A stretch of DNA of 64,000 bases from Lota lota. Taxonomy: Eukaryota; Chordata; Actinopteri; Gadiformes; Lotidae. The translations under genes were made by a program, and so were the position numbers. Positions 1 to 18,282 of the stretch are shown piece after piece (within the stretch, counting starts at the first letter, position 1; every line of letters begins with the position of its first letter). Below the pieces are notes generated by a model. That model saw only the letters and a list, made by a program, of their open reading frames with translations, was not told where the DNA came from and did no database searches. The stretch lies in the NCBI GenBank assembly GCA_026745465.1, contig JACYXH010000842.1, forward strand, positions 1 through 64,000, in the 5' to 3' direction.

Positions 1-310
1 AATTTCCATCAGCAGTCGTGTGATTCAAATTCAAATGTGTTGGATGAAGGGAGAAGAGGAGAAGGACAGACAGCAGAGTGATGTGTGTCTGCCTGACCCT
101 GTACTGTATAAAGTTACATTGGAGGGTTGAGTATAGGCTTGATTAGTTGATTGAGTTGTTTTCTTTGTCAACTGAGTTTGGATAAGACTGTGTGTGGTTT
201 GATGGGTGAAGCAGCCTCACCTGGCCCGAGTCAGACTCATTAGACTCTGGGGCGGGGTGAGGGGTGAGGCTGCACACCTGTGGTGCATTGACCAATCAAG
301 GCTCACAGGT
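1..310. repeat. Left copy of a ~310-bp duplicated segment
   Basis: The stretch from the window start to just before the first (CA)n tract recurs at 1745-2055 with small indels. Shared landmarks are a GAAGGACAGACAGCAG box, a TGACCCTGTACTGTATAAAG box and the closing GACCAATCAAGGCTCACAGG. Both copies run directly into a CA microsatellite. I see no convincing ORF in it. Confidence 0.85.
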
Positions 311-321
311 TAAACCAGACG

Positions 322-1190
<869 letters not shown>

Positions 1191-1194
1191 TGTA

Positions 1195-1306
1195 CTGCAC
1201 GTTCACATGTGTGCACGTTGTGTGCGTGCACGTTCATATGTGTGCACGTTCATATGTGTGCACGTTCACATGTGTGCACGTTGTGTGCGTGCACGTGTCC
1301 ACAGAA
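1195..1306. repeat. Short GTGCACGTT-type minisatellite
   Basis: Degenerate tandem repeats built from TGTGTGCACGTTCACATG and TGTGCGTGCACGTT variants, five to six units. Confidence 0.85.
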
Positions 1307-1744
1307 ACCAATTTAATCAATACGATGGATTGATAGTAAGTGTGCTTTTTAAGTCCAACCGGTGTTTTTTATAGACATTATATTTGTCTTGAAACTACAA
1401 ATGGTTTAACAAGCACTACACAAAATGTGTTAAAAGAGGTTTCCAGATCTATATATTATTAAGAGATATAGGCCTACATAAGCCCACTTTAAATAAATAC
1501 ACCCGTAGTGTTTTCTATCTTAAACGGACACAATGTGCTCTGTATTGCGTGAAGGCTGTCTCTAGGAGACTGGGAGGGGAGGGGTTGCTATGACAACTCA
1601 GACGTCTGACGGCTCGACCTGCACACACACAGGGCGTGGCAGGTAGAAGCACACACACGCTTCCCACTTCATTTGGTCAGGGATCAGGTATTCAAACAGT
1701 GTTCTCAGAGAGAGGAGAGGCTTTGAACCTGATTTACTTACTAG

Positions 1745-2055
1745 GGAATTTCCATCAGCTGACCATTTGCATCCCTTCAAATGTGTTGGAAGAAGGGAGA
1801 GGAGAAGGACAGACAGCAGAGTGATGTGATGTCTGCCTGACCCTGTACTGTATAAAGTTACATGGAGGGTTGAGAGTATAGGCTTGATTAGTTGATTGAG
1901 TTGTTTTCTTTGTCAACTGAGTTTGGATAAGACTGTGTGTGGTTGATGGGTGAGAGGGAGCAGCCTCACCTGGCCCGAGTCACACTGATTAGACTCTGGA
2001 CGGGATGAGGCTGCACACTGTGGGAGCATTGACCAATCAAGGCTCACAGGGAAGT
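1745..2055. repeat. Right copy of the ~310-bp duplicated segment
   Basis: Direct repeat of 1-310, differing by small indels such as an extra GAGAGG near 1957. It again abuts a CA tract, which suggests the duplication breakpoints lie in or near microsatellites. Confidence 0.85.
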
Positions 2056-2079
2056 AAACAGCCGTGGTCTGGAAAACAC

Positions 2080-2532
2080 ACAACACACACACACACACAC
2101 ACACACACATACCAACATAAACACACAACACACACACACCACACAACACACACACACACAAGCAGGAGAGAGGATGAGCGCTGACATGTCTGACGGCTCT
2201 GACAACACACTTTCAACTGCAATAAACACACGATCATTACTGGTTTCATGAATCACAGTGTTTCTCAGAGAAAACCTATTTAAACCCTGTAGGCCATCAG
2301 CAGTCCTGTGCATCAATTCAAACAGAGAAGGGCGAGGAGAGCAGAGTGAGGTGAGGAGGAGAGAAGGAGAAGAGGAGGAGGAGAGGAGAGAGAGGAGAAG
2401 GAGAGGAGGAAGAGGAAAGAGAGGGAGAGAGAGGCAGGAGATGTGAGAGAATGGAGACAAAAGGCACAGGAGAGGAGAGGACACAACACAGGACACACAC
2501 ACAACACACAGAGCACACACACAGCAAAGAGA

Positions 2533-2629
<97 letters not shown>

Positions 2630-2719
2630 GAGAGAGAGTGATGAGATGTCAACTGCAAAAAATAAAGAGAGAACCAGATTGAAAAGAAAAAACAGAGAAG
2701 AGAGAAAAACGAGAGTGAG

Positions 2720-2799
<80 letters not shown>
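2080..2799. repeat. Cluster of CA, purine-rich and GA microsatellites
   Basis: Interrupted CA at 2080-2161, a GA/GGA purine tract at about 2330-2450, CA at 2495-2628 and near-pure (GA)n at 2711-2799. Only short non-repetitive islands lie between them. Confidence 0.95.
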
Positions 2800-2802
<3 letters not shown>

Positions 2803-3080
2803 CTTGTGGCTGTATTTTCATTAATGTTATTTTGTAACGATGTAATGTCTTATTGTGTGTTGTTTTATTTGAAGGGATACATGTTATTTTATATGTTGTT
2901 AATGTCAATTTGACAAGCATATACAAAGTAATTTTTGTCTATTTATGTTCATCTTGCTCTGCCTATTACAACAATAAATCATTTGGTTTGAAGTAACTCA
3001 GTACTTGATTAGTCTTTTCACTAGATACTTTCTTACTCTTCCTCAAGTCATTATCTGATGAATACTTTTACTCATGTGAT
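2800..3080 (+). repeat. Dispersed repeat, copy 1
   Basis: Shares long stretches with 44,220-44,560 (same strand) and 46,980-47,285 (inverted). Shared blocks include ATTTGAAGGGATACATG, ACAACAATAAATCATTTGG and ACTAGATACTTTCTTACT. The three copies in two orientations mark an interspersed, probably non-autonomous element. The family is not identified. Confidence 0.8.
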
Positions 3081-3600
3081 ATTGTTTTGAACATTGTGGA
3101 GCCAATCTCAATATTGTGTTATGTAGTGTAGGCCTACTCTATATTTGAGACTATCACACATATGAGAGGGACATGAAATGACCTTCAAGGTGATTTAAAA
3201 CTGCCAGGACCGTATCAACACATAAATCAATGGTGATGACGTAGGGTTCATGTTTTTCAGGTCAGCCAGTTGCACTGACGTCATCTAACCAGGTGATGAT
3301 GTGTGCTACGGTGCACCTTTTTCTAGTGTTTCAAAACGGACCTTATATCAAACAATTGGCTTAATATTTTCAAGACGTTTAAATGATACATGTAGGCCTA
3401 AAGCCTAATTCACGTAGTCCTGGAAACAACTATGTTCATATATTTGGTCAGTACTATTATAGGCCTACAGTTATGAATCATATTTGTAGGACTACTGTAT
3501 TGATGGTTGCATTTTAATTTTGAATATCCTGATCAGAATCGTTTTGATGTCCTAGTATGTACGTTGTGTATGAAGCTTAATAATCATGTCTACATTGATG
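3081..3600. other. Intergenic, no gene seen
   Basis: AT-rich sequence with no recognisable ORF. From 3570 it carries the first AAGCTTAATAATCATGTCTAC box, which recurs at 3747, 10,549 and 14,549 just upstream of CA or TG tracts. Confidence 0.55.
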
Positions 3601-3635
3601 CAACACACACACACAACATATGTATGTGTGTGTGT

Positions 3636-3714
<79 letters not shown>

Positions 3715-3817
3715 GGTGTGTGTGTGTTCCTGTAATATGTGTATGAAGCTTAATAGTCATGTCTACATTGATGCTATACACACACAAACACACAACATAT
3801 GTATGTGTGTGTGGGGG

Positions 3818-3862
<45 letters not shown>
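3601..3862. repeat. Duplicated module with two (TG)n tracts
   Basis: Two adjacent copies of a short module (GTATGAAGCTTAATA, then CATGTCTACATTGATGC, then CA, then TG). The TG tracts are at 3625-3728 and 3801-3861, with GGGTG interruptions. Confidence 0.85.
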
Positions 3863-3865
<3 letters not shown>

Positions 3866-4212
3866 TGTAATACCTGTCTGTAAAGATTGTAACAAGAGGA
3901 AGAAGGAAAAACAGAACAAGATGACTCATTGAAGAGAAATGAATGAAGAAAATAACCCTGTCTATTATAGAAACATAACCCATTATAAATGGTTACATTA
4001 CATAAACTGTACTGTTCACTGTCTATTTTCTCTTCAACACATTTCATAACCTTTAATGCTAGAACATCAAAAGCTGCAGTCATGCATTAATGTTTAAAGG
4101 ATCCATTTTGATAACACAATAATTCATAGTCTGTTTCTTCGAGTTTATGCTTCTGAATACTGAATAACATGGTATAATGTTTGTACACTTTACTGATTTC
4201 AATAAAGACAAA

Positions 4213-4215
<3 letters not shown>

Positions 4216-4272
<57 letters not shown>
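4216..4272. repeat. (TG)n microsatellite
   Basis: Pure TG run immediately before the GA block that opens the first long tandem unit. Confidence 0.97.
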
Positions 4273-4273
<1 letters not shown>

Positions 4274-4310
4274 TGACGGCTGGTTTAAGAGAGAGACACT
4301 GACAGACAGA

Positions 4311-8740
<4,430 letters not shown>

Positions 8741-8979
8741 TTGGTGTGGGGGGGGGGGAGGTGGGAGGGGGGGAGGGGAGAGAGAGAGAGAGGGTGGAAG
8801 AGAGGGGTGGAGAGGGGGGGGGGGGAGAGAGAGAAGAGAGAGAGAGAGAGAGAGGGTGAGAGAGAGAGAGAGGGGTGAGTGTTATATTGTTTGGTGTTGT
8901 GTTTTGGTGTGTTGGTTGTGCAGGGAGGTGAGGTGCAGTGCAGTGGAGGTGGGGAGGGGGGTGGGGTTTAAATACATGT

Positions 8980-9030
<51 letters not shown>

Positions 9031-10040
9031 TTGTGTGTGTGTGTGTGTGTTTTACGTGGGTAAATTACAGCTCAGTTTGTTGGCATTTACATTGTTGCAT
9101 GGTTTCTTGGTGTTGATGTGTGTCTGTGCGGGTGTATGTGTGTCCAGTGATGTGTGTGTGATGATTTGAAGATCACTGACAATCTTCATTGGATAAAATC
9201 AGTAAAAGAATGTCAATTAAAAATGCATTTAATGTGAATAGTAAAAGTTAGTGCATATGATGATTTTGGTACAATAAATGTAGGCTACTGATAACAAAAC
9301 AAACACACTGCATCCATTTGAACAACAAATATTTATAAATGAGTGGGCATAATGAAGTTAATATTACAATGGTTTGTCCTGTTCTGAATGAAAGGTTGCT
9401 GTTTGCAAGTCCAAGTCAAGTCTCAAGACTCTTATGGTTAGAATGATTCAACCATACTGATTATGTAAATCCCTGTAGGCAAACATGTTGGGAAATACAA
9501 ATACAAAGGACTCTGATGGAGGAGGAAGGGAGACGAAGCGAGTGATAGCGAGAGGGGAGGGAGGTTAATATATGGATATATTTGCATTTGGTGGAGGCAT
9601 CTTAAAACACTGAGTGTGTCACGGCTTGTGCAGGGAGGTGAACCCAAATGCAGACATCAGACTCAGTGGGTGGGTGCAAAAGGAAGCTTTACTTCATGTA
9701 CACAGACAGAAACAAACCTACAACAAACAAGGAACCGACAAACTGCAGCAGCTAGAGAACTTCCAATACATGGAACACAGGTGACCAGAATTACTAATTA
9801 AACACAGACAAACATTACACTAACGACACAGGAAATATTTATGAATGATGCTGTGCAGAATCCCTCCCTCTGTTCAACTCTTTGCATGTGTGTTCACCTG
9901 ACTCCTGACTTGCGATGGGGGGTGGAGGGTTATATTTGGAGGGATTTGGTGGAGGAGGGGGCTTGGGGGAGACAAATGGGAGGTGTGCAGACGGGACAAT
10001 TACACACAACCGACAAACCAACAGAAACTGGGAAAAACTG

Positions 10041-10133
<93 letters not shown>

Positions 10134-10391
10134 AATATATTTATATATTTGCATTTGGTCGAGGCATCTTAAAACACAGAGTGTGTCAAAGCTTGAGCAG
10201 GGAGGTGAACTGTTGGATGTGAGCTAATGTTGGATGACTCTAACAACCTCCCCCATGACAGAGGGACCTTGACCCCATGACCCTAGACTCTGGCCCTAGA
10301 CTCTATGATGCTAGGCTATCCTCTGAACCCTGAGGTCAAGAGACTTAGGCCCAATCCCAGTTCACTCCTTGCCCCTACCACGTAGTACACA

Positions 10392-10429
<38 letters not shown>

Positions 10430-10594
10430 ATAAAATCTAGTTGGATTTGCAACTAAATAAAATACCTAGGGGTGGGTTAACCTACGTTTGAAAATAAATT
10501 CACATTTTTGCGTTTCATAATATTATGTTTATGTGGGTCACAAATGCAGCTTAATAATCATGTCTATATTGATGCAACACAGACACACACCCAC

Positions 10595-10634
<40 letters not shown>

Positions 10635-10704
10635 AAACTTCCTACTCTGACTGAATCCGCTGTCTGCTGCTCTCATAGCTCTGCTGCTCGTGTGTGCACT
10701 GTGC

Positions 10705-12470
10705 TGGTTTGATGTTGGTATGGTTTTGGGGTGGGGTGGGGTGTTGGTGGTGTTGGTGTTGGGGTGGTGTTAGGGTGCTGTTTGGGATGGGGTGGTGTTG
10801 GGGTGGTGTGGGGGTGGTGTTGGTGTTGGGGTGAGGGTGGTGTTGTTGAAGTGGTTTTGATGTTGGGGTGGTGTTTTGGTGGAGTTAGGGTGCTGGGGGA
10901 TGGTGTTGGTGTTAGGGTGTGGGTGGTGTTGTGAAGTGGTGTTAATGTTGGGGTGGTGTTGGGTGGTGTTAGTGTTGGGGTGGTGAGGTGTTGGGGTGGT
11001 GAGGTGTTGGGGTAGTTTTGGGGTGGTGTTGGTGTTGGGTGGTGTTTATGTTGGGATGGTGATGGGGTTGGGGTGGTGTTGGGGTGATGTATGTGTTTGT
11101 GTGGTGTGGTGTAGGGGTGGTGTTGGTGTTGGGGTGGTGTTGGTGTTTGTGTTGGGGTGGTGTTGGTGTTGGGTTGGTGTTGGGGTGGTGTTGGTGTTTG
11201 TGTTTGGTTGGGGTTTGGGGTGTGTAGGTGTTAAGGTGGTGTTGGTGTTGGGGTGGTGTTGGGATGGTGTTGGTGTTGGGGTGGTGTTACGTTAGGGCAG
11301 TGTTGGGGTGGTGTTAGGGTGGTGTTGGGGTGGTGTTGGTGTTGGGGTGGTGGTATGGTGGTGTTGGGGAGGTGTTGGTGTTGAGGTGGTGTTGGTGTTG
11401 GTGTTGGGGTGGTGTTGGGGTGGTGTTGGGGTGGTGTTACGTTGGGGTAGTGTTGGGGTGGTGTTGGTGTTAGGGTGGTGTTGGGGTGGAGGTGAGGTGG
11501 TGTTGGTGTTAGGGTGGTGTCGTTGTTGGGGTGGTGTGGTGTTGGGGTGGTGTTGGTGTTGGGGTGGTGTTGGGGTGGTGTTGGTGTTGGGGTGGTGTTG
11601 GTGTTTGTGTTGGGGTGGTGTTGGTGTTGGGTTGGTGTTGGGTTGGTGTTGGTGTTTGTGTTTGGTTGGGGTTTGGGGTGTGTTGGTGTTAAGGTGGTGT
11701 TGGTGTTGGGTTGGTGTTGGGTGGAGTAGGGTGGTGTTGGGGTGGTGTTGGTGTTGGGCAGGTGTTACGTTGGGGTAGTGTTGGGGTGGTGTTGGTGTTA
11801 GGGTGGTGTTGGGGTGATGTTGGTGTTGGGGTGGTGGTATGGTGGTGTTGGGGTGGTGGTATGGTGGTGTTGGGGTGGTGTTGGGGTGGTGTTGGGGTTT
11901 GGGGTCTGTTGGTGTTAGGGTGGTGTTGGGGTGGAGTTGAGGTGGTGTTGGTTTTAGGGTGGTGTCGGTGTTGGGGTGGTGTGGTGTTGGGGTGGTGTTG
12001 GGGTGGTGGTGTTGGGGTTGGGGTTGTGTTGGGGTGGAGTTTGGTTGGTGTTGTGGTTGGGGTGGTGTTGGGGTGGGGTTGGGGTTGGGGTGGTTTTGGG
12101 GTGGTGTTGGCTTTGGGGTGGTGTTGGTGTTGGTGTTGGGGTGGACTTGGGGTGGTGTTGGTGTTGGGGTGGTGTTACGTTGGGGTAGTGTTGGGGTGGT
12201 GTTGGGTTGGTGTTGTGGTTGGGCTGGTGTTGGGGTGGGATTGGGGTTGGGGTGGTGTTGGGGTGGTGTTGGTTTTGGGGTGGTGTTTGTGTTGGGGTGG
12301 GTGTGGTGTTGAAGTGGTGTTGTGTTGGGGTGGTGTTGTGTTGGGGTGGCGTTGGTGTTGGGTGGAATTGGGGTGGTGTTGGGGTGGTGTTAGGGTGGTG
12401 TTGGTGTTAGAGTGGTGTCCGGGTGGTGTTTGTTTAGGGATGGTGTTGGTGGTGTTGGGTGGTATTGGGG
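10705..12470 (+). repeat. G/T minisatellite array 2 (~1.8 kb)
   Basis: Repeats of GGGGTGGTGTTGGTGTTGG with regular A- and C-containing variants (TTAGGGTGG, TTACGTTGGGG). Variant blocks recur at longer spacing, giving higher-order structure. The apparent ORFs (e.g. 11,711-12,547) are composition artefacts. Confidence 0.92.
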
Positions 12471-12486
12471 TTAGGGTTAGGGTTAG
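12471..12486 (+). repeat. Telomere-like (TTAGGG)2.7 at array end
   Basis: TTAGGGTTAGGGTTAG directly follows the G/T array and precedes a duplicated TACGGATAGTAG motif. An identical arrangement occurs at 15,957-15,972. The orientation places the G-rich telomere strand on the G-rich strand of the array. Confidence 0.8.
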
Positions 12487-12832
12487 TACGGATAGTAGTA
12501 CGGATAGTAGTTGGATATGTACTATTTGTGTTGAAAATTGTGGGTGACTTATAGGTCACCGACACTTGGCAGTAAGCTTGGGCCCCGGGGTCTTTTGTAT
12601 ATGAAAGAGGACCTCGACTACATGGAAGGTTATTCATTTGTGCTTCTAGCCCAACCGGAAGGTATTTAAACGGCCGCGTCAGAGGCCTACACAACAGGCT
12701 CCTATGGAAGGCCCTAGAATGACTTTGCATAAAGCTAGAGCCCTGTGGTCTTTTCCATAGTTAAGGGGACCTCCACTACATGTGAGATTATCAATTTGAT
12801 CAATTTTGATTTACAAATACGAAGGAGGGAGG

Positions 12833-12971
<139 letters not shown>

Positions 12972-13089
12972 CATTTGGTCGATGCATCTTAAAACACTGA
13001 GTGTGTCATGGCTTGTGCAGGGAGGTGAACCCAGGTGCAGACATGCAGAACCTCCCAGGCAGACTGGGGCAGAAACTAGGGAATTTAAA

Positions 13090-13169
<80 letters not shown>

Positions 13170-14111
13170 ACGTGGGTAAATTACAGCTCAGACATTTGAT
13201 TAATGACAGCATTACATTGTTGCATGGTTTCTTGGTGTTGATGTGTGTATGTGTGGGTGTATGTGTGTCCAGTGACGTGTGTGTGTGATGATTTGAAGAT
13301 CACTGACAATCTTCATTGGATAAAATCAGTAAAAGAATGTCAATTAAAAATGCATTTAATGTGAATATGGTAAAAGTTAGTGCATATGATGATTTTGAGA
13401 CAATAAATGTAGGCTACTGATAACAAAACAAACACACTGCATCTATTTGAACAAACAAATATTTATGATATGACGAGGGTGTATTGAAATTAATATTACA
13501 ATGGTTTGTCCTCCTTCTGAATGAAAGGTTGCTGTTTGTGCACAGGTCCAAGTCAAGTCTCAAGACTCTTATGGTTAGAATGTTTTTTTATTCATTACCA
13601 ATACTGATTATGTAAATCCCTGTAGGCAAACATGTTGGGAATATACAAATACAAAGGACTCTGATAGAGGAGGAAGGGAGACGAAGCGAGCAATATATCT
13701 ATATATATGCAATATAGCAATATATCCAGGTTAATATATGGATATATATTTGCATTTGGTCGAGGCATCTTAAAACACTGAGTGTGTCACGGCTTGTGCA
13801 GGGAGGTGAACCCAAATGCAGACATCAGAATCAGAGGGGTGGGTGCAAAAGGAAGCTTTACTTCATGTACACAGACAGAGACAAACCTACAACAAACAAG
13901 GAACTAGAGGAGCTAGAGAACTTCCAATGCATGGAACACAGGCGACCAGAATTACTAATTAACACAGACATTACACTAACGACACAGGAAATACATGTAG
14001 TGAGGTTACAGCACCCCCCCCCCCCCCCCCCCCCCCAGGCAGACATAAACAAACCTACAACAAACAAGAAACCAACAAACTGGGGCAGAAACTAGGGGAC
14101 GTGTGTGTGTG

Positions 14112-14149
<38 letters not shown>

Positions 14150-14704
14150 TGCATGTGTGTGTGTGTCAATATATTTAGATATTTGCATTTGGTCGAGGCA
14201 TCTTAAAACACAGAGTGTGTCAAAGCTTGAGCAGGGAGGTGAACTGTTGGATGTGAGCTAATGTTGGATGACTCTAACAACCTCCACCATGACAGAGTGA
14301 CCTTGACCCCATGACCCTAGACTCTGGCTCTATGATGCTAGGCTATCCTCTGAACCCTGAGGTCAAGAGACTTAGGCCCAATCCCAGTTCACTCCTTACC
14401 CTTACCACATAACACACACACACACACATTATTAAATCTAGTTGGATTTGTAACTAAATCAAATACCTAGGGGCGGGTTAACCTACGTTTGAAAATAAAT
14501 TCACATTTTTGCGTTTCATAATATTATGTTTATGTGTGTCGCAAATGCAGCTTAATAATCATGTCTATATTGATGCAACACACACACACCCACAAGCACA
14601 CACACATACACACACACACATACACACACACACCAAACTTCCTACTCTGACTGAATCCGCTGTCTGCTGCTCTCATAGCTCTGCTGCTCGTGTGTGCACT
14701 GTGC

Positions 14705-15956
14705 TGGTTTGGTGTTGGTATGGTTTTGGGGTGGGGTTAAGGTGGTGTTGGTGTTGGGGTGGTGGTGTTGTGTTGGGGTGGTGTTAGGGTGCTGTTTGGG
14801 ATGGGGTGGTGTTGGGGTTATGTGGGGGTAGTGTTGGTGTTGGGGTGAGGGTGGTGTTGAAGTGGTTTTGGTGTTGGGGTGGTGTTTTGGTGGAGTTAGG
14901 GTGGTGTTGGGGTGGTGTTGGTTTTAGGGTCTGGGTGGTGTTAAAGTGGTGTTGATGTTGGGGTGGTGTTGGGTGGTGAGGTGTTGGGGTAGTTTTGGGG
15001 TGGTGTTGGTGTTGGGGTGGTGTTTATGGTGGGATGGTGATGGGGTTGGGGTGGTGTTGGGGTGATGTATGTGTTTGTGAAGTGTGGTGTAGGGGTGGTG
15101 TTGGTGTTGGGGTGGTGTTGGTGTTTGTGTTGGGGTGGTGTTGGGGTGGTGTTGTTGTTGGGTTGGTGTTGGGGTGTTTGTGTTTGGTTGGGGTTTGGGG
15201 TGTGTTGGTGTTAAGGTGGTGTTGGTGTTGGGGTGGTGTTGGGGTGGAGTTGGGATGGTGTTGGGGTGGTGTTGGTGTTGGGGTAGTGTTACGTTGGGGT
15301 AGTGTTGGGGTGGTGTTGGTGTTAGGGTGGTGTTGGGGTGGTGTTGGTGTTGGGGTGGTGGTATGGTGGTGTTGGGGAGATGTTGGTGTTGGGGTGGTAT
15401 TGGTGTTGAGGTGGTGTTGGTATTGGTGTTGGGGTGGTGTTGGGGTTTGGGGTCTGTTGGTGTTAGGGTGGTGTTCGGTGGAGTTGAGGTGGTGTTTGTG
15501 TTAGGGTGGTGTCGGTGTTGGGGTGGTGTGGTGTTGGGGTGGTGTTGGGTTGGGGTAGTGTTGGGGTGGTGTTGTGTTGGTGTTGTGGTTGGGGTGGTGT
15601 TGGGGTGGGGTTGAGGTTGGGGTGGTGTTGGGTTGGTGTTGGTTTTGGGGTGGTGTTGGTGTTGGGGTGGGGGTGGTGTTGAAGTGGTGTTGTGTTGGGG
15701 TGGTGTTGTGTTGGGGTGGTGTGGTGTTGGTGTGGTGTTGGGGTGTTGTTGGGGTTGGGGTGGTGTTGGGGTGGAGTTGGGTTGGTGTTGTGGTTGGGGT
15801 GGTGTTGGGGTTGGGGTAGTTTTGGGGTGGCGTTGGTGTTGGGTTGGGTGGAATTGGGGTGGTGTTGGGGTGGTGTTAGGGTGGTGTTGGTGTTAGAGTG
15901 GTGTCCGGGTGGTGTTTGTTTAGGGATGGTGTTGGTGGTGTTGGGTGGTATTGGGG
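14705..15956 (+). repeat. G/T minisatellite array 3 (~1.25 kb)
   Basis: Close relative of array 2. It has the same entry sequence (CACTGTGCTGGTTTG) and the same exit (GGGTGGTATTGGGGTTAGGG), but fewer internal repeats. Length differs among the three units, as expected for a minisatellite that changes copy number. Confidence 0.92.
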
Positions 15957-15972
15957 TTAGGGTTAGGGTTAG
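15957..15972 (+). repeat. Telomere-like (TTAGGG)2.7, second copy
   Basis: Identical TTAGGGTTAGGGTTAG at the same place relative to the array as 12,471-12,486. It was evidently copied with the tandem unit. Confidence 0.8.
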
Positions 15973-16063
15973 TACGGATAGTAGTACGGATAGTAGTTGG
16001 ATATGTACTATTTGTGTTGAAAATTAATCGCGGTCCGTCCCGTTACTTGTTGATGTTATCAAC

Positions 16064-16700
16064 AGCTGATAGAGTAGTACTCTGCTACAGTAGTACTCTG
16101 TTACAGTAGTACTCTGTTACAGTAGTACTCTGCTGCAGTAGTACTCTGCAACAGTAGTATTCTGCTACAGTAGTACTCTGCTGCAGTAGTACTCTGTTAC
16201 AGTAGTACTCTGCTACAGTAGTACTCTGTTACAGTAGCACTCTGCTACAGTAGTACTCTGTTACAGTAGTACTGTGTTACAGTAGTACTCTGCTACAGTA
16301 GTACTGTGTTACAGTAGTACTCTGCGCCTGCTGATATAGTAGCACTCTGCTACAGTAGTACTCTGCTACAGTAGTACTGTGTTACAGTAGTACTCTGCTA
16401 CAGTAGTACTCTGCTACAGTAGTACTGTGTTACAGTAGTACTGTGTTACAGTAGTACTCTGTTACAGTTGTACTGTGTTACAGTAGTACTCTGCGCCAGC
16501 TGATATAGTAGTACTCTGCTACAGTAGTACTCTGCTACAGTAGTACTCTGCTACAGTAGTACTGTGTTACAGTAGTACTCTGCTACAGTAGTACTCTGCG
16601 CCAGCCAATAGAGTAGTACTCTGCTACAGTAGTACTGTGTTACAGTAGTACTCTGCTACAGTAGAACTATGCGCCAGCTGATAGAGTAGTACTCTGCTGT
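16064..16700. repeat. 16-bp minisatellite with spacer modules
   Basis: About 38 units of GTAGTACTCTGCTACA, with variants CTGTTACA, CTGCTGCA and GTGTTACA. At irregular intervals (about 16,324, 16,494, 16,598 and 16,670) the array is broken by a TGCGCCWGCTGATATAG-type spacer related to the sequence just left of the array (CAACAGCTGATAGAG). This gives a higher-order pattern. Confidence 0.93.
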
Positions 16701-16964
16701 ATTACGACTTTTGTGACATCTGTGGACATTACGGTGACAGACGTTAATTGTTAATACACTACGTATTATGTGTGTGTGTTCCCAGCCCTCCAGTGCATCG
16801 TGTCCCCCATCCTGTGAAGCCCCCATGTCCCCCAGCCTGCCAAAGACCACCCTAACCACCACCAGGACCCTCGTCCCAATGCCCCTTCATCACAAGGAGA
16901 AATATGTTTGTATATGTAGTCATAGTAATTGTGACATTTGTCAGCAAGTGTTGGAACCAGAGGG

Positions 16965-17260
16965 TGAGCTATAGGTCACGGACACTTGGCAGTAAGCTAG
17001 GGCCCCGGGGTCTTTTGTATATGAAAGAGGACCTCGACTACATGTAAGGTTATTAATGTTGTGCTTCTAGCCCAACCGGAAGGTATTTAAACGGCCGCGT
17101 CAGAGGCCTACACAACAGGCTCCTATGGAAGGCCCTAGAATGACTTTGCATAAAGCTAGAGCCCTGTGGTCTTTTCCATAGTTAAGGGGACCTCCACCAC
17201 ATGTGAGATTATCAATTCGATGAATGTAGCCCAACAGGAAGTGAGTCACCCGAGCATGTG
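16965..17260. repeat. Degenerate ~170-bp repeated module
   Basis: Contains two diverged copies of a module with GGACCTCSACTACATGT and a TAGCCCAACNGGAAG box. A third, more diverged copy is at about 18,005-18,085. The whole block also sits at 12,543-12,800 in unit 2. Confidence 0.7.
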
Positions 17261-17334
17261 TACATTTGTCCCATTGAAAAGAATGGGATATAAATATTGT
17301 TCATAAAACATCAGAGGAATGAGATATCAGCTTG

Positions 17335-17830
<496 letters not shown>

Positions 17831-18280
17831 ATAAGCGTTTAGAATCCCGGGTCAGACGCACGCGCACGCTCTCACTCCATCTCTCTCAATTCAACTGTTT
17901 GTGTCACCGTGTGTCTCCATCAAATGGTTTATTGATTAAAAAGCAATGTCCTCATCACCCTGAACACACTAACCCTGCTTTTGTTTGGTGAATTTATGCT
18001 TACATTAAGAGGAGGCCTCCACCACATGTAATATTATCAATCTTGTGGCTTTAGCCCAACACTAAGTGATTCAAATTGGTACATCAGAGGTCATCAGAAG
18101 ATAAATTAATAGACACAATGACTTTGTAATAAGGTGGGGGGGGGGGGATTCTATATGACTCTGGCTATTGAAATATACTATTTAGCCATGTGTAGGTTTC
18201 TACAACGATCGTTCGTACATTCGGGAAATACTGACACCGGTGGCCGAGTAAATTACTACACATTGCGTGGTCCAAAAACG
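17831..18280. other. Intergenic, no gene seen
   Basis: Contains the third degenerate module copy (about 18,005-18,085) and a short poly-G. No gene or RNA feature was recognised. Confidence 0.55.
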
Positions 18281-18282
18281 TT

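Larger units (their letters stand above)
8741..12827. repeat. Long tandem unit 2 of 3 (~4.1 kb)
   Basis: Same landmark order as unit 1: GA block 8760-8878, (TG)n 8983-9048, the GATTTGAAGATCACTGAC core at 9163, the TGTAGGCAAACATG box at 9474, (TG)n 10,043-10,132, the CTTGAGCAGGGAGG box at 10,194, and the CTGACTGAATCCGC box at 10,647. The G/T array follows, then a 260-bp segment (12,543-12,800) that is also in unit 3. Confidence 0.85.

Noticed and set aside
10731..12547. ORFs in G/T arrays 2-4 (e.g. 11,711-12,547; 18,134-18,460; 20,351-20,743)
   Set aside because: Minisatellite translations in all three frames; repeat artefacts.
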